A stretch of 13,074 nucleotides of DNA from Mesobacterium_A hydrothermale (GTDB lineage: Bacteria > Pseudomonadota > Alphaproteobacteria > Rhodobacterales > Rhodobacteraceae). The notes beneath the pieces were generated by a model that saw nothing but the letters and a program-made list of their open reading frames with translations, made no database searches and was not told where the DNA came from. The stretch is from NCBI RefSeq assembly GCF_035818635.1, contig NZ_JAYLLH010000048.1:1-13074 (forward strand), read 5' to 3'. Shown here in pieces: positions 6,499 to 12,998 of the stretch (within the stretch, counting starts at the first letter, position 1; the number at the start of each line of letters is the position of its first letter). Both the position numbers and the translations under genes were made by a program.

Positions 6499-7751
6499 TA
6501 TTGCAGCCCGGTCAGGATTTCAGTCTGAACCGAACGCGATACGGTCAGGTCAACCGTGGTGAGCGCAGTCAGACGCAAGCCGCCGGATGCCGCATCGCTG
6601 TAAGGATCCCGGATCAGGTCTACTGCTCCCCAGCTAGCGACGAAGAAAGGCGGAACGCCGCCCACGGTTGTTGTCATGACTGCGACCGATTCAGCCGGAT
6701 CACCCACCGGGACAGGCAGGGCATTGCTCGACATGTTGACCTTGCCCAGCTTGGCGACAAGGCGATCCCATTCCGAGATTGCCGTGCCAGCGATCAGATC
6801 ATCATCCATGCCGTCGAAGAGTTCGGGGCGCAGAAGCAAATTGACCGCTCCGGGGCCGCTGGCCGCGTTCGCCGTCATGAAGCGCACCGCCGCTGCACGG
6901 AACGCGGCATAGGACGCAGCCGCACCAATGGAAGTTTCGGTAATACCCCAGCCCGCAGCCCCAGCCAAAAGCCCGGTCGGTTCACCCGCTGCGCCGGAGC
7001 CTTGGAACACCGCCTTGTCCAGCGCTTCCGAGATTGCCCCGTTCATGTCACGGCGCACGGCTTGCTCAAGGCCCGCGCCCGATTGCTTGAGTGCCTTGCG
7101 GGTGATCTTCATGGTGATGCCGAGCGTGTTGTCCGGCTTCATGGGGCGGTCCAGCGTGGTATAGGCGAACGGCCCCGGCGCGTCCTGACCTTCGCCGCCA
7201 ACCCAGCCTGCACTCACTGCCGAGGTGGTGACGGGGTATTCAACCTCACCGACACCCACGTTGATCATGCGTCCGCCCATGCGGGTCGCGGCGCTGTCCG
7301 CAAAAAGACGGTCGATGATGGGCGCGGTGCGCATCGGGTTCGGGGTGCCGTCCGAAGTGGTTTCACCTGCGCGCATTTCCAATGCTTCCCACGGCACGGG
7401 GACGCCACGATAGCCGCCTTGGCTGCGCAGTTCCGATACGATTTCGTCCGTCGCACCGTCCAGCTTGCGGCCTTCATCGAGCAAAAGCGCCACCTGACGC
7501 ATCTCAAAGCGGCCCATCATTTCCGACCAGTCTTTGTCCGAGCGGGTTTCCAGTTCCTCGCCCGCCTCGCGGCGTTCGGTGTCTTCCGCGATCAGCGCAG
7601 CGCTGTAACGCATCTCATTGGTGACGTATTCGCGGTCAAGGTCCTGCATCGACCGTTGTTCGTCCTCGGTCGGTTTTTCTTTGCCTGCGAGGGTTGCCAG
7701 TTCTTTGCGAATTTCCGACTGACGGCGGCTGATCTTCACTGAATCAAGCAT
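6498..7751 (-). CDS. HK97-fold major capsid protein
   Basis: This is the main shell protein, 417 residues. Residues 1-110 form a charged, helical N-terminal region (SRRQSEIRKELATLAGKE and onward), the expected delta or scaffolding domain removed by the neighbouring protease. The HK97 fold follows, with the typical loop VFQGSGAAGEPTGLLAG at 249-264 and a C-terminal FFVASWGAVDLIRDPYSDAASG segment. The ATG at 7751 is chosen because AGGAG sits six bases upstream (minus strand of 7758-7762), the clearest ribosome site in the element, fitting the highest-demand product. It overlaps the HNH gene by 8 bp. Confidence 0.95.
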   Translation of the reverse strand: MLDSVKISRRQSEIRKELATLAGKEKPTEDEQRSMQDLDREYVTNEMRYSAALIAEDTERREAGEELETRSDKDWSEMMGRFEMRQVALLLDEGRKLDGATDEIVSELRSQGGYRGVPVPWEALEMRAGETTSDGTPNPMRTAPIIDRLFADSAATRMGGRMINVGVGEVEYPVTTSAVSAGWVGGEGQDAPGPFAYTTLDRPMKPDNTLGITMKITRKALKQSGAGLEQAVRRDMNGAISEALDKAVFQGSGAAGEPTGLLAGAAGWGITETSIGAAASYAAFRAAAVRFMTANAASGPGAVNLLLRPELFDGMDDDLIAGTAISEWDRLVAKLGKVNMSSNALPVPVGDPAESVAVMTTTVGGVPPFFVASWGAVDLIRDPYSDAASGGLRLTALTTVDLTVSRSVQTEILTGLQ

Positions 7752-8073
7752 GGTATACTCCTGTTTTGCTTGGTTTCGAGAGGTCTTCAACAAGCTTGGA
7801 CCAAGCCTGACGCTTGGGGTCCGGGGGCTTGTGCCCACATTCGAGGCGCGTCTTGGCTGTGTGGCAGGACGGGCAGAGAGACTGGAGATTGGCGGGATCG
7901 AACGCCTTTTCGGGGCAATCTCGCACCGGGCGGATATGGTCCACCTCAAGGCGACCACGCGCGCCGCATTTGACGCAAGCGAAGCCATCGCGCTCAAGGA
8001 TTTCCATGCGCAACACTTTCCAGCGCTTGGTGCGCAGGATCGGCTTGGAATGTCTGTGGAAACGGCTGCTCAT
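7744..8073 (-). CDS. HNH endonuclease, packaging associated
   Basis: This is a 109-residue HNH nuclease. The zinc and catalytic core is plain: C33 and C36 (CVKCG), D45-H46 (LEVDHIRPV), N62 (DPANLQSLC), and C67, C70 and H71 (CPSCHTAKT). In HK97-like cos phages a small HNH protein next to the large terminase works with it to cut the packaging site, and the size and position match that role. The start overlaps the terminase stop (ATGA) and the end overlaps the capsid start, so it is an integral member of the operon, not a homing intruder. The exact DNA target is unknown. Confidence 0.9.
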   Translation of the reverse strand: MSSRFHRHSKPILRTKRWKVLRMEILERDGFACVKCGARGRLEVDHIRPVRDCPEKAFDPANLQSLCPSCHTAKTRLECGHKPPDPKRQAWSKLVEDLSKPSKTGVYHA

Positions 8074-9686
8074 GCGAATATCACCCTTGATTTGCGACGG
8101 GTCCGGTTGTGCTGGCGGATGCCTTCGGCCACGGCGATCACGCTGGCCTGCACAGGGTCGATTCTGCCCGTGCTTCTGGCCTTGGTCAGTTTGAGGTTGT
8201 TCATGTCGTCGCGGGTCACGACCGCATCCGCGAAGGCCGAGCGCAGCAAGAGCGAGGGGCTTGTTTTGACATGACCCTCAAAGCAGGCACGGCGGAAGCG
8301 TTCGCAATCCTCGTTACTGTCCTTCCAGACTGTAGAGCGCCAGATCATTGGGGAGCGGATATAGGCCCGCTCAAGCGCCTCGCCCAATTCCGCCCGCTTG
8401 TATCTGTCCGCGATAATGGCGGTGACGGTCTCGCCTTCGACATGCTCCATGACCTTTACCAGCCACGGGGCCACGGGAACGGTCTGTTCGCCCAGCGTGG
8501 TCAACTCGCCGCGCTCCTGCATCTCGACATAGCGCATGTTCACGCCGTCTTTCTGGCCGCGATCCAAGAGCGTGGGCTGTGAAGGGAAGGTGCCAGTGAC
8601 CTCAAGGCGTCCGGTCTCAGGCCAGTAATAGGCCGCTGCCGACATGCTGGCCGAGCCGCCGAGGTCCAGACCGACGATCAGCTTGCCTTGGCGCGGCGGC
8701 AACTCCGTCTCTTCGCAGTTCAGCCATTCGTCAGGGGTCAACAGCAGGTCGCGGGTCTCGCCGCTGACACGCTCGTTTCGGTTGTAAAGCCGGAAGGTGC
8801 TAAGGCTCGATCCACCGCGCGCGATCGAGGTCTTGGCGGTCTTTTCCAGCCAGTCGATGCTTGAGCCGATGCCGTGAAGCGCGCCGGGGTTAGCTTCGAT
8901 CAGGCTTTCCAGATCATCGGCGGGCAGGCCGGGTGCGGGGCGGTGCTCTTGGATGTAGACGCCGGGCTGGGGGTTATCGATCCACTGCGAGAAGGGATGC
9001 GCATCATCCGGCGCGGATGTGGAGATGATCAGCGCCCGCCCGCCGCGCTTGCCAAGGCCCGATAGAAGCGCCGCCTCAAGGTCATTGCCTTTGTCCAGCG
9101 GCCAGTGACCGCGCTCATCCATCAGCACCAGCACGGGCGCGCCGCCGAGCGCGCTCTTGGCGTCTGCTGCGATCACGCGGGCCACATGGCCACCGCCATC
9201 GCCTTCATACTCGATTTCCAAGCGCGGGTTTTTGCGAAACACAAGGTCGCGGCGAATTTCAAGGGGCAGGTATTCCGCGAAGGCCACCATGAAGTTAAAG
9301 GCGATGCGGCCCTGTTCGCGTGTCCGGGCGGCGATGATGATTTCCCGGCGGGGCTGGCCGTCCCAGATGCCCAGAAGCGCACAGAGCGCCACCGCAGCCG
9401 AGAATGCCGTCTTGGCGTTTCCGCGTCCGATGGACAAAACTGCGATCTGGGTCTCAGGGTCCAGCGCGCCTTTGAGGAAGTCCACGAAGTAGGGCGGCAC
9501 GGTCATCGGCTCGCCCGCTTTCGGGCCTTCGGGGATCTTCAAATTGCTTTCGATGAAGGTTTTGGCGGCTTCCCAAGCGGGCAGGCCGGATTCGGCGTTG
9601 CGAGCGCGAACAGAAAACTCTCCCTCCCGGTCCCCTAGGTCAAAGGAATCTTGGGCATTGGGACCATTTGCAGTGAAGCCAGTCAT
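8070..9686 (-). CDS. terL: Terminase large subunit, packaging ATPase and nuclease
   Basis: This protein docks at the portal, cuts concatemeric DNA and pumps it into the prohead. From the ATG at 9686 it is 538 residues. The ATPase half has a Walker A variant GRGNAKT (87-93, alanine where glycine is usual), Walker B VLVLMDE (185-191) and a coupling motif ISTSAPDD (221-228). The nuclease half has acidic residues D341 (VGLDLGG), D427 (IIADRY) and D510 (GRIDPVQA), matching an RNase H-like site. The pattern is the HK97/Terminase_1 kind. A GTG at 9722 would add 12 residues; neither start has a strong ribosome site. It lies between connector and capsid genes, not at the head of the operon, and no small subunit gene is seen beside it. 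Confidence 0.95.
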   Translation of the reverse strand: MTGFTANGPNAQDSFDLGDREGEFSVRARNAESGLPAWEAAKTFIESNLKIPEGPKAGEPMTVPPYFVDFLKGALDPETQIAVLSIGRGNAKTAFSAAVALCALLGIWDGQPRREIIIAARTREQGRIAFNFMVAFAEYLPLEIRRDLVFRKNPRLEIEYEGDGGGHVARVIAADAKSALGGAPVLVLMDERGHWPLDKGNDLEAALLSGLGKRGGRALIISTSAPDDAHPFSQWIDNPQPGVYIQEHRPAPGLPADDLESLIEANPGALHGIGSSIDWLEKTAKTSIARGGSSLSTFRLYNRNERVSGETRDLLLTPDEWLNCEETELPPRQGKLIVGLDLGGSASMSAAAYYWPETGRLEVTGTFPSQPTLLDRGQKDGVNMRYVEMQERGELTTLGEQTVPVAPWLVKVMEHVEGETVTAIIADRYKRAELGEALERAYIRSPMIWRSTVWKDSNEDCERFRRACFEGHVKTSPSLLLRSAFADAVVTRDDMNNLKLTKARSTGRIDPVQASVIAVAEGIRQHNRTRRKSRVIFA

Positions 9687-9778
9687 TTCTTCGTTCGTCT
9701 CTCTGCTCTCGTGCCGTAGCACTACGTTTCAATCGTTGCGCTCTTACCCCTCTGCTCAATGGTGAGGGTTGGAGCGAA

Positions 9779-9827
9779 GGGCATAGGACGACTGCCCACA
9801 CCCGAAGGTCTGGCAGTCCCTATGCCC
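9779..9827. repeat. Long interrupted hairpin upstream of terL
   Basis: GGGCATAGG (9779-9787) and GACTGCC (9790-9796) pair with GGCAGTC (9812-9818) and CCTATGCCC (9819-9827). That gives 16 pairs with a 2-nt bulge and a 15-nt loop. It is much stronger than its neighbours. It could be a packaging signal, an RNA structure in the terL leader, or a dyad bound by a protein. Confidence 0.55.
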
Positions 9828-10045
9828 TCTGCGTGAAGTCACCTGCTCAACGGAGCCGGGCCATCGCTTGGGCCTGATCAGTCGTGCGTTCCCGCTGACC
9901 AGTTGGTTGCTGCTTGCGACGCATGAACGCTGCGCCGGGGATCGGGCCTCAACCTTTCGGACTGCCCTTGGCATATGATCCCGCCCGTGGTATGCCTTCC
10001 CGTAAGTCTGGGGCCACCGTTGTTGACCCGAACCCCCAGATACGG

Positions 10046-10068
10046 CCCCGCGTTCAAAGTGCGCGGGG
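10046..10068 (-). terminator. GC-rich hairpin just after the 75-aa gene
   Basis: CCCCGCG and CGCGGGG pair perfectly around a 9-nt loop, 12 bp past the stop of the 75-aa gene. No U tract follows on the minus strand, so if it ends transcription it does so weakly or as an attenuator. It could instead be part of a packaging site. Confidence 0.3.
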
Positions 10069-10079
10069 TCACTTCGTTT

Positions 10080-10307
10080 TCACCTCTCGATCAACTCAAG
10101 TTCTTCATGCGGCGCGTGGATCAGGTCACGGACCATGCGGCGCATGATTGCTGCTTCTTTCGGGGACGGATGCCACGACGCGCGCTTGGACTTGCGGGCA
10201 ATGCTCTTGGCAAAGCCACGCTCCCACTCGTCCCCATCGACCATGGCGCGGCGGATAACGCGCGGCCATTTCAGGGTCATGATTTCGTCCAGTTCCAGAT
10301 CGGTCAC
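10080..10307 (-). CDS. Hypothetical 75-aa protein in the head block
   Basis: I do not recognise this gene with certainty. The start is a GTG at 10307 whose last bases overlap the connector stop (GTGA), which settles it over a longer frame inside the connector gene. The protein is charged and helical, with a basic centre FAKSIARKSKRASWHPSPKEA and a C-terminal AIMRRMVRDLIHAPHEELELIE. The basic W-x-P-S-x-K stretch suggests nucleic-acid or protein contact. Lying between the connector and the packaging gap, it could be a diverged packaging partner, but it is short for a small terminase and no HTH is evident. Confidence 0.65.
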   Translation of the reverse strand: MTDLELDEIMTLKWPRVIRRAMVDGDEWERGFAKSIARKSKRASWHPSPKEAAIMRRMVRDLIHAPHEELELIER

Positions 10308-10888
10308 ACCGCCACCCCGCGATACCGGGCGGCGATGCGCGCCGTGTGGGGAGACAGACCATTGTGACCACGCCGCAGGTCCCAACCCGCGTCCTGCATC
10401 AAGGCCGCTTGGCTGATAATCGCTTGGGCAATGTCGTCAGGGACGGCGGTGTGATCGGGGCCAAACCCGGCCTGATACTCGATCTTCAATCCTGCGTGGG
10501 CCTCACGGATTTCGGGCGGTAGCGCGCCATCATCGGTGATAAACAGCATCGGACGGGGGCCGCGCCAGAATGTCAGTTGTGCCGCTGTCAGCGGGTATTC
10601 CTGCCCATCAGCCGCGACGACCGAGACTGTGATTTGCGCGCCATCCTGCACCGGACCAATGGGCAGGCGGATGCCCGTGCCAAGCGGGGCCTGATACATG
10701 GTGCAACGGACCGTCTGATTAATCAGGGCAAGTTGGCCGTGCTCTTCAAACTCCAACGCCGCCGCGCGCACCTTGCGGTAGGCGTCGGATTCCAGTTCGG
10801 GGTCTTCGCCCTGCATCAGGTGCATACCTTCGAGGAAGGCGGCTTCGTCAACGGGCAGAGTGTCGGGGCGGGTCCGGGTGATCTGCAT
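10304..10888 (-). CDS. Head-tail connector protein (gp6/gp8-like)
   Basis: This is a 194-residue protein of the phage connector class that binds below the portal ring and prepares the head for tail joining. Features of the class are the early DEAAFLEGMHLMQGEDPELESDAYRKVRAAA helical region, the central beta-rich MYQAPLGTGIRLPIGPVQDGAQI part, and the late IEYQAGFG...VPDDIAQAIISQAALM segment, which is highly characteristic. The ATG at 10888 overlaps the head-closure stop as TGATG. The long upstream extension of this frame lies inside that gene and is rejected. Its presence shows the heads are built to accept tails, although none is encoded. Confidence 0.9.
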   Translation of the reverse strand: MQITRTRPDTLPVDEAAFLEGMHLMQGEDPELESDAYRKVRAAALEFEEHGQLALINQTVRCTMYQAPLGTGIRLPIGPVQDGAQITVSVVAADGQEYPLTAAQLTFWRGPRPMLFITDDGALPPEIREAHAGLKIEYQAGFGPDHTAVPDDIAQAIISQAALMQDAGWDLRRGHNGLSPHTARIAARYRGVAV

Positions 10889-11220
10889 CAGTCTTTCCCC
10901 TCGATAATCATGGTGATGTGGGTGCGGCGCTCGCTCAGGCGGGGCGGCTCTTTGATGCCGTAGACGCGGCCACGATGCTTGATGCGCCACGTGCGCTTGA
11001 CCTCACGGGCCTTGGCGCTGGCGCGGATGGTCAGGACGCCGGGCGCTAGTCCCTGCAAACTGCCACCGATAAGGGCCTCCTGACCGCCTTTGAAGTCGAT
11101 ATGGGCGAAGGCGCGAAACTGGTCTTCCCAGCGATACAGGCGGTTTCCTGCGCCATCGTCACCAGTCTCGACCTTGGCTTGGAAGGTCACCGCCTCTTGC
11201 ATGGGGAAAGGACGCTTCAT
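10888..11220 (-). CDS. Head closure / head-tail adaptor protein
   Basis: This is a 110-residue protein of the SPP1 gp16-like head-tail joining family, which plugs the connector after packaging. The family pattern is clear: VTFQAKVETGDDGAGNRLYRWEDQFRAFAHI, then GLAPGVLTIRASAKAREVKRTWRIKHRGRVYGIKEPPRLSERRTHITMIIE. The usual order of fold elements and the length are normal. The start overlaps the 124-aa gene (ATGA) and the end overlaps the connector gene (TGATG). Connector and closure genes side by side is the standard arrangement, though here transcribed in the opposite order. Confidence 0.9.
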   Translation of the reverse strand: MKRPFPMQEAVTFQAKVETGDDGAGNRLYRWEDQFRAFAHIDFKGGQEALIGGSLQGLAPGVLTIRASAKAREVKRTWRIKHRGRVYGIKEPPRLSERRTHITMIIEGKD

Positions 11221-11591
11221 GCCGCGATCTCAACTTCCGAGATGTAGCGGCGGAAGGCCATTTGTTCATGTTCGGGCAAGGCTTCATATGCCGCCAATGC
11301 GTAAGCCTTGCGCTCTTTCAGAGAAGCAAAAGACGCCCACCAGCGCGCATCATCCATCGGGTTGAGGAAGGTTGGCAGAGGATAGTCGGCAAATTTGAGA
11401 ACGGACTCTGCTACCAGTTCGGCTTGTTCCGGGGTGTCCAGTGAACGCAGTGCAGCCCATGCCAGCGCCGCGCGTTCTTCGGGCGTCATGCGGGCCATCG
11501 CTACCAGCGAAAAGCCTTCCCAAGCGTCATAGCCGCCAAGGGTCAACGTGTAGCCCATCATGCGCGACATGCGCTTGTGTTCGGGCTTCAT
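11217..11591 (-). CDS. Hypothetical 124-aa protein, first of the head operon
   Basis: I do not recognise this gene. The protein is mostly helical and rich in alanine, with MTPEERAALAWAALRSLDTPEQAELVAESVL and RKAYALAAYEALPEHEQMAFRRYISEVE. It has no membrane segment. The stop overlaps the head-closure start (ATGA), so it belongs to the operon. The start is uncertain: ATG at 11591 and ATG at 11570 both lack a clear ribosome site, and the frame is open upstream through attR. Coding-like codons (AAAAGPRNGAEKTYEAGQLR) extend about 40 residues before 11591, so the true start may be an unusual codon further up. The position at the tip of the element suggests a head or neck accessory protein or a helper-directed factor. 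Confidence 0.65.
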   Translation of the reverse strand: MKPEHKRMSRMMGYTLTLGGYDAWEGFSLVAMARMTPEERAALAWAALRSLDTPEQAELVAESVLKFADYPLPTFLNPMDDARWWASFASLKERKAYALAAYEALPEHEQMAFRRYISEVEIAA

Positions 11592-11724
11592 GTATTTGCC
11601 GATTGCGGAGCCGCCACGCTTCGGGCTATGTTTCGCGCGAAGCTGACCGGCTTCATATGTTTTTTCAGCGCCGTTGCGGGGACCAGCCGCAGCGGCGTTT
11701 TCTTTGCTCAGATCGCAGTGTTGG

Positions 11725-11773
11725 GGTTTGACAATTGCGGCGTAAGTGCTTGATGCGCAGTCGCCGGTTTGAC
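11725..11773 (+). promoter_or_regulatory. Candidate integrase arm sites, right side
   Basis: GGTTTGAC occurs at 11725-11732 and at 11766-11773, 41 bp apart and in the same orientation as the pair beside attL. The inner copy is 43 bp from the core repeat, close to the 45 bp seen on the left. The near-equal distances support arm-type sites, but no occurrence count was computed. The surrounding 225 bp from 11592 to 11816 shows no other gene or clear promoter. Confidence 0.3.
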
Positions 11774-11816
11774 GGGGCTTGTCCCAGTAAGTGTCTGTTT
11801 TTTCGTGAATAGCGCG

Positions 11817-11864
11817 GGATTGAAAATCCTCGTGTCGGTGGTTCGATTCCGCCCCCGGGCACCA
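11817..11864 (+). repeat. attR: 48-bp copy of the tRNA-Phe 3' end
   Basis: It is identical to 2222-2269, from the GGATT of the anticodon stem through CCA. The acceptor and D-arm halves are absent upstream, so this is a tRNA remnant and not a second gene. It marks the far end of the element, and excision between the two copies would restore a single tRNA-Phe. Confidence 0.95.
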
Positions 11865-12014
11865 CTTAAATACCTGAAAAGAAATGCGAGTTCCTGTTGT
11901 CAACACAGGGCGCTATGGGGCGTATCTTTGCTTGGGTGCCGATTGGGTGCTGACGAGCCACTTGGCGTTCCAATGACTCGACAACAGAAGCTAGCGCGGC
12001 TCGGCTAGTCTGGA

Positions 12015-12998
12015 TCAGTTCAGCGGTTTCAAGATGTAGCCGTTAAACGAGATGAGATTGTATGGACGATCGCCAAGTCCCGCTTTGATGGCGTGTTCCT
12101 TTTCCGAGGTTGCGATCAAGATCTGATGTCGATCCGGTCTGTCCTTGGCTGACTCTTGAAACAAGCTTGTTAGGTTTACTGGGTCGGCAGCTTGTTGCCC
12201 GGGTTCATCGAACACCACGAGCCCAGCGTGGTTGGTGGTGTAGTCTTCATCCAACTCGAGAAGAGAAAGATAGTACGACCACTTCAGGCGAATGCCATCG
12301 CTGGCCGACGCTTCAAAGCCGATGTCTTTTTCAATTTCCCCGCCAGAATCCTTATCAACCACCAACACCTGTGGTCTGAAGTTGTCCCTAGCCAAGGTGA
12401 TTTCAGAGGGCGGGAAGGAATGGAAATCAAAAGTCTTCAGGTGCCCCTGTACGAGGGACTGAAGGCGGGAAATCTTGTTCTTGTCCTCCAAGGAAAAGTC
12501 GTCTCCGGTCCGCAATTCCTTAAGTCGGGATGAAAGTCGGGCCCATTCCTTAGCGACCACGACCAGCTCGTCAACGAGGCTGTCAGCGCGCTCCTGCATT
12601 CCCTCCCATTGCGCCAAGCGTGCCTGCAACCGAACCGATTTTTCAATTGTCGTCCTGTTGACGCTCGACGCCGGGCGCACGAGTGCACGTTTCAAACTAC
12701 GCAATTCACTTTGCGCTTCTTTGTAGTCCTGTTCTATAGACCGGCCTCGCAGACGAAGCTCCCCAAGCCTCTCTTCGGTGGCTGCCAACGCTGACTTGTA
12801 CATGAGTTGCTGCGATTTAATGAAAGCTATATTTTCATCAAGGGCCATCGCCCCTGAAGAACTCGGTGGTAGCAACTCTTGTGTCAAATGTTGATGGCAG
12901 GTCGGGCAACTCTCAAATGCCACGGCATCAGTAACCTCTGAACCAAGCGCCATTAGTTTTTTGGTGTCCTGATGACGCTTTAGATCGATATCAAGCAC
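12015..12998 (-). CDS. Rad50/SMC-like ATPase, C-terminal part
   Basis: The 327 residues look like the second half of a coiled-coil ABC-type ATPase. CPTC (31-34) resembles a zinc hook, then coiled coil from about 55 to 190. A signature-like segment SASDGIRLKWSYYLSLLEL lies at 230-248, Walker B GLVVFDEP at 259-266, and LIATSEKE at 294-301. The P-loop half is missing. The frame has only a GTG start at 12998, with coding-like sequence upstream until a TGA at 13065-13067. So the gene is broken, frameshifted, or made as a short protein. Its base composition appears lower in GC than the element. It lies outside attR. Such ATPases occur in anti-phage and DNA repair systems; which system cannot be told here. 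Confidence 0.65.
   Translation of the reverse strand: MLDIDLKRHQDTKKLMALGSEVTDAVAFESCPTCHQHLTQELLPPSSSGAMALDENIAFIKSQQLMYKSALAATEERLGELRLRGRSIEQDYKEAQSELRSLKRALVRPASSVNRTTIEKSVRLQARLAQWEGMQERADSLVDELVVVAKEWARLSSRLKELRTGDDFSLEDKNKISRLQSLVQGHLKTFDFHSFPPSEITLARDNFRPQVLVVDKDSGGEIEKDIGFEASASDGIRLKWSYYLSLLELDEDYTTNHAGLVVFDEPGQQAADPVNLTSLFQESAKDRPDRHQILIATSEKEHAIKAGLGDRPYNLISFNGYILKPLN

Larger units (their letters stand above)
9687..10079. other. Non-coding gap with hairpins, candidate cos/pac or leader
   Basis: This 393-bp stretch is the only long gap inside the head block. The reading frames across it are short and unlike proteins in composition, so I see no gene, including no small terminase. 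It contains two marked inverted repeats, at 9779-9827 and 10046-10068. In cos-type phages the packaging cut site is a structured non-coding region near the terminase genes, so this is the best place for it. A promoter and leader for the terminase-to-portal genes is the other reasonable reading. No strong promoter is visible. Confidence 0.5.
2222..11864. mobile_element. Integrated capsid-encoding phage satellite or minimal prophage
   Basis: The element is bounded by a 48-bp perfect direct repeat of the tRNA-Phe 3' end. Its integrase gene lies right beside the tRNA copy. It holds integrase, AlpA-like excisionase, MerR-like and XRE-like regulators, three small unknown genes, and a head and packaging block: head closure, connector, large terminase, HNH, major capsid protein, protease and portal. 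I found no tail, tape-measure, baseplate, lysis, primase, helicase or replication initiator gene anywhere between the repeats. The genes are tightly overlapped and their frames are intact, so it does not look decayed. This content matches the idea of capsid-forming phage-inducible islands, which make heads and take tails from a helper. A prophage reduced by a clean deletion is the alternative. Confidence 0.85.

Noticed and set aside
4800..6528. Large plus-strand frames opposite the portal and protease genes
   Set aside because: They are antisense to well-recognised phage proteins and have shadow-like composition.
6279..7742. 487-residue plus-strand frame opposite the capsid gene
   Set aside because: It is rich in R, H and C, has no recognisable domain and lies wholly opposite the major capsid and protease genes.
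9756..10147. Short frames inside the gap upstream of terL as possible small terminase
   Set aside because: The three frames have no HTH, no ribosome site and unnatural composition; the region is better read as non-coding.
4872..11220. Gene transfer agent cluster
   Set aside because: Rhodobacter-type GTA clusters contain tail and baseplate genes in a different order and are not bounded by att repeats with an integrase.
11805..11864. A second tRNA-Phe gene
   Set aside because: Only the 3' half is present; the acceptor 5' strand and D arm are missing.
11665..11906. Minus-strand frames giving GGGIEPPTRGF and PGAESNHRHEDF peptides
   Set aside because: These are the familiar spurious translations of the antisense of a tRNA 3' end; the region is the attR tRNA remnant.
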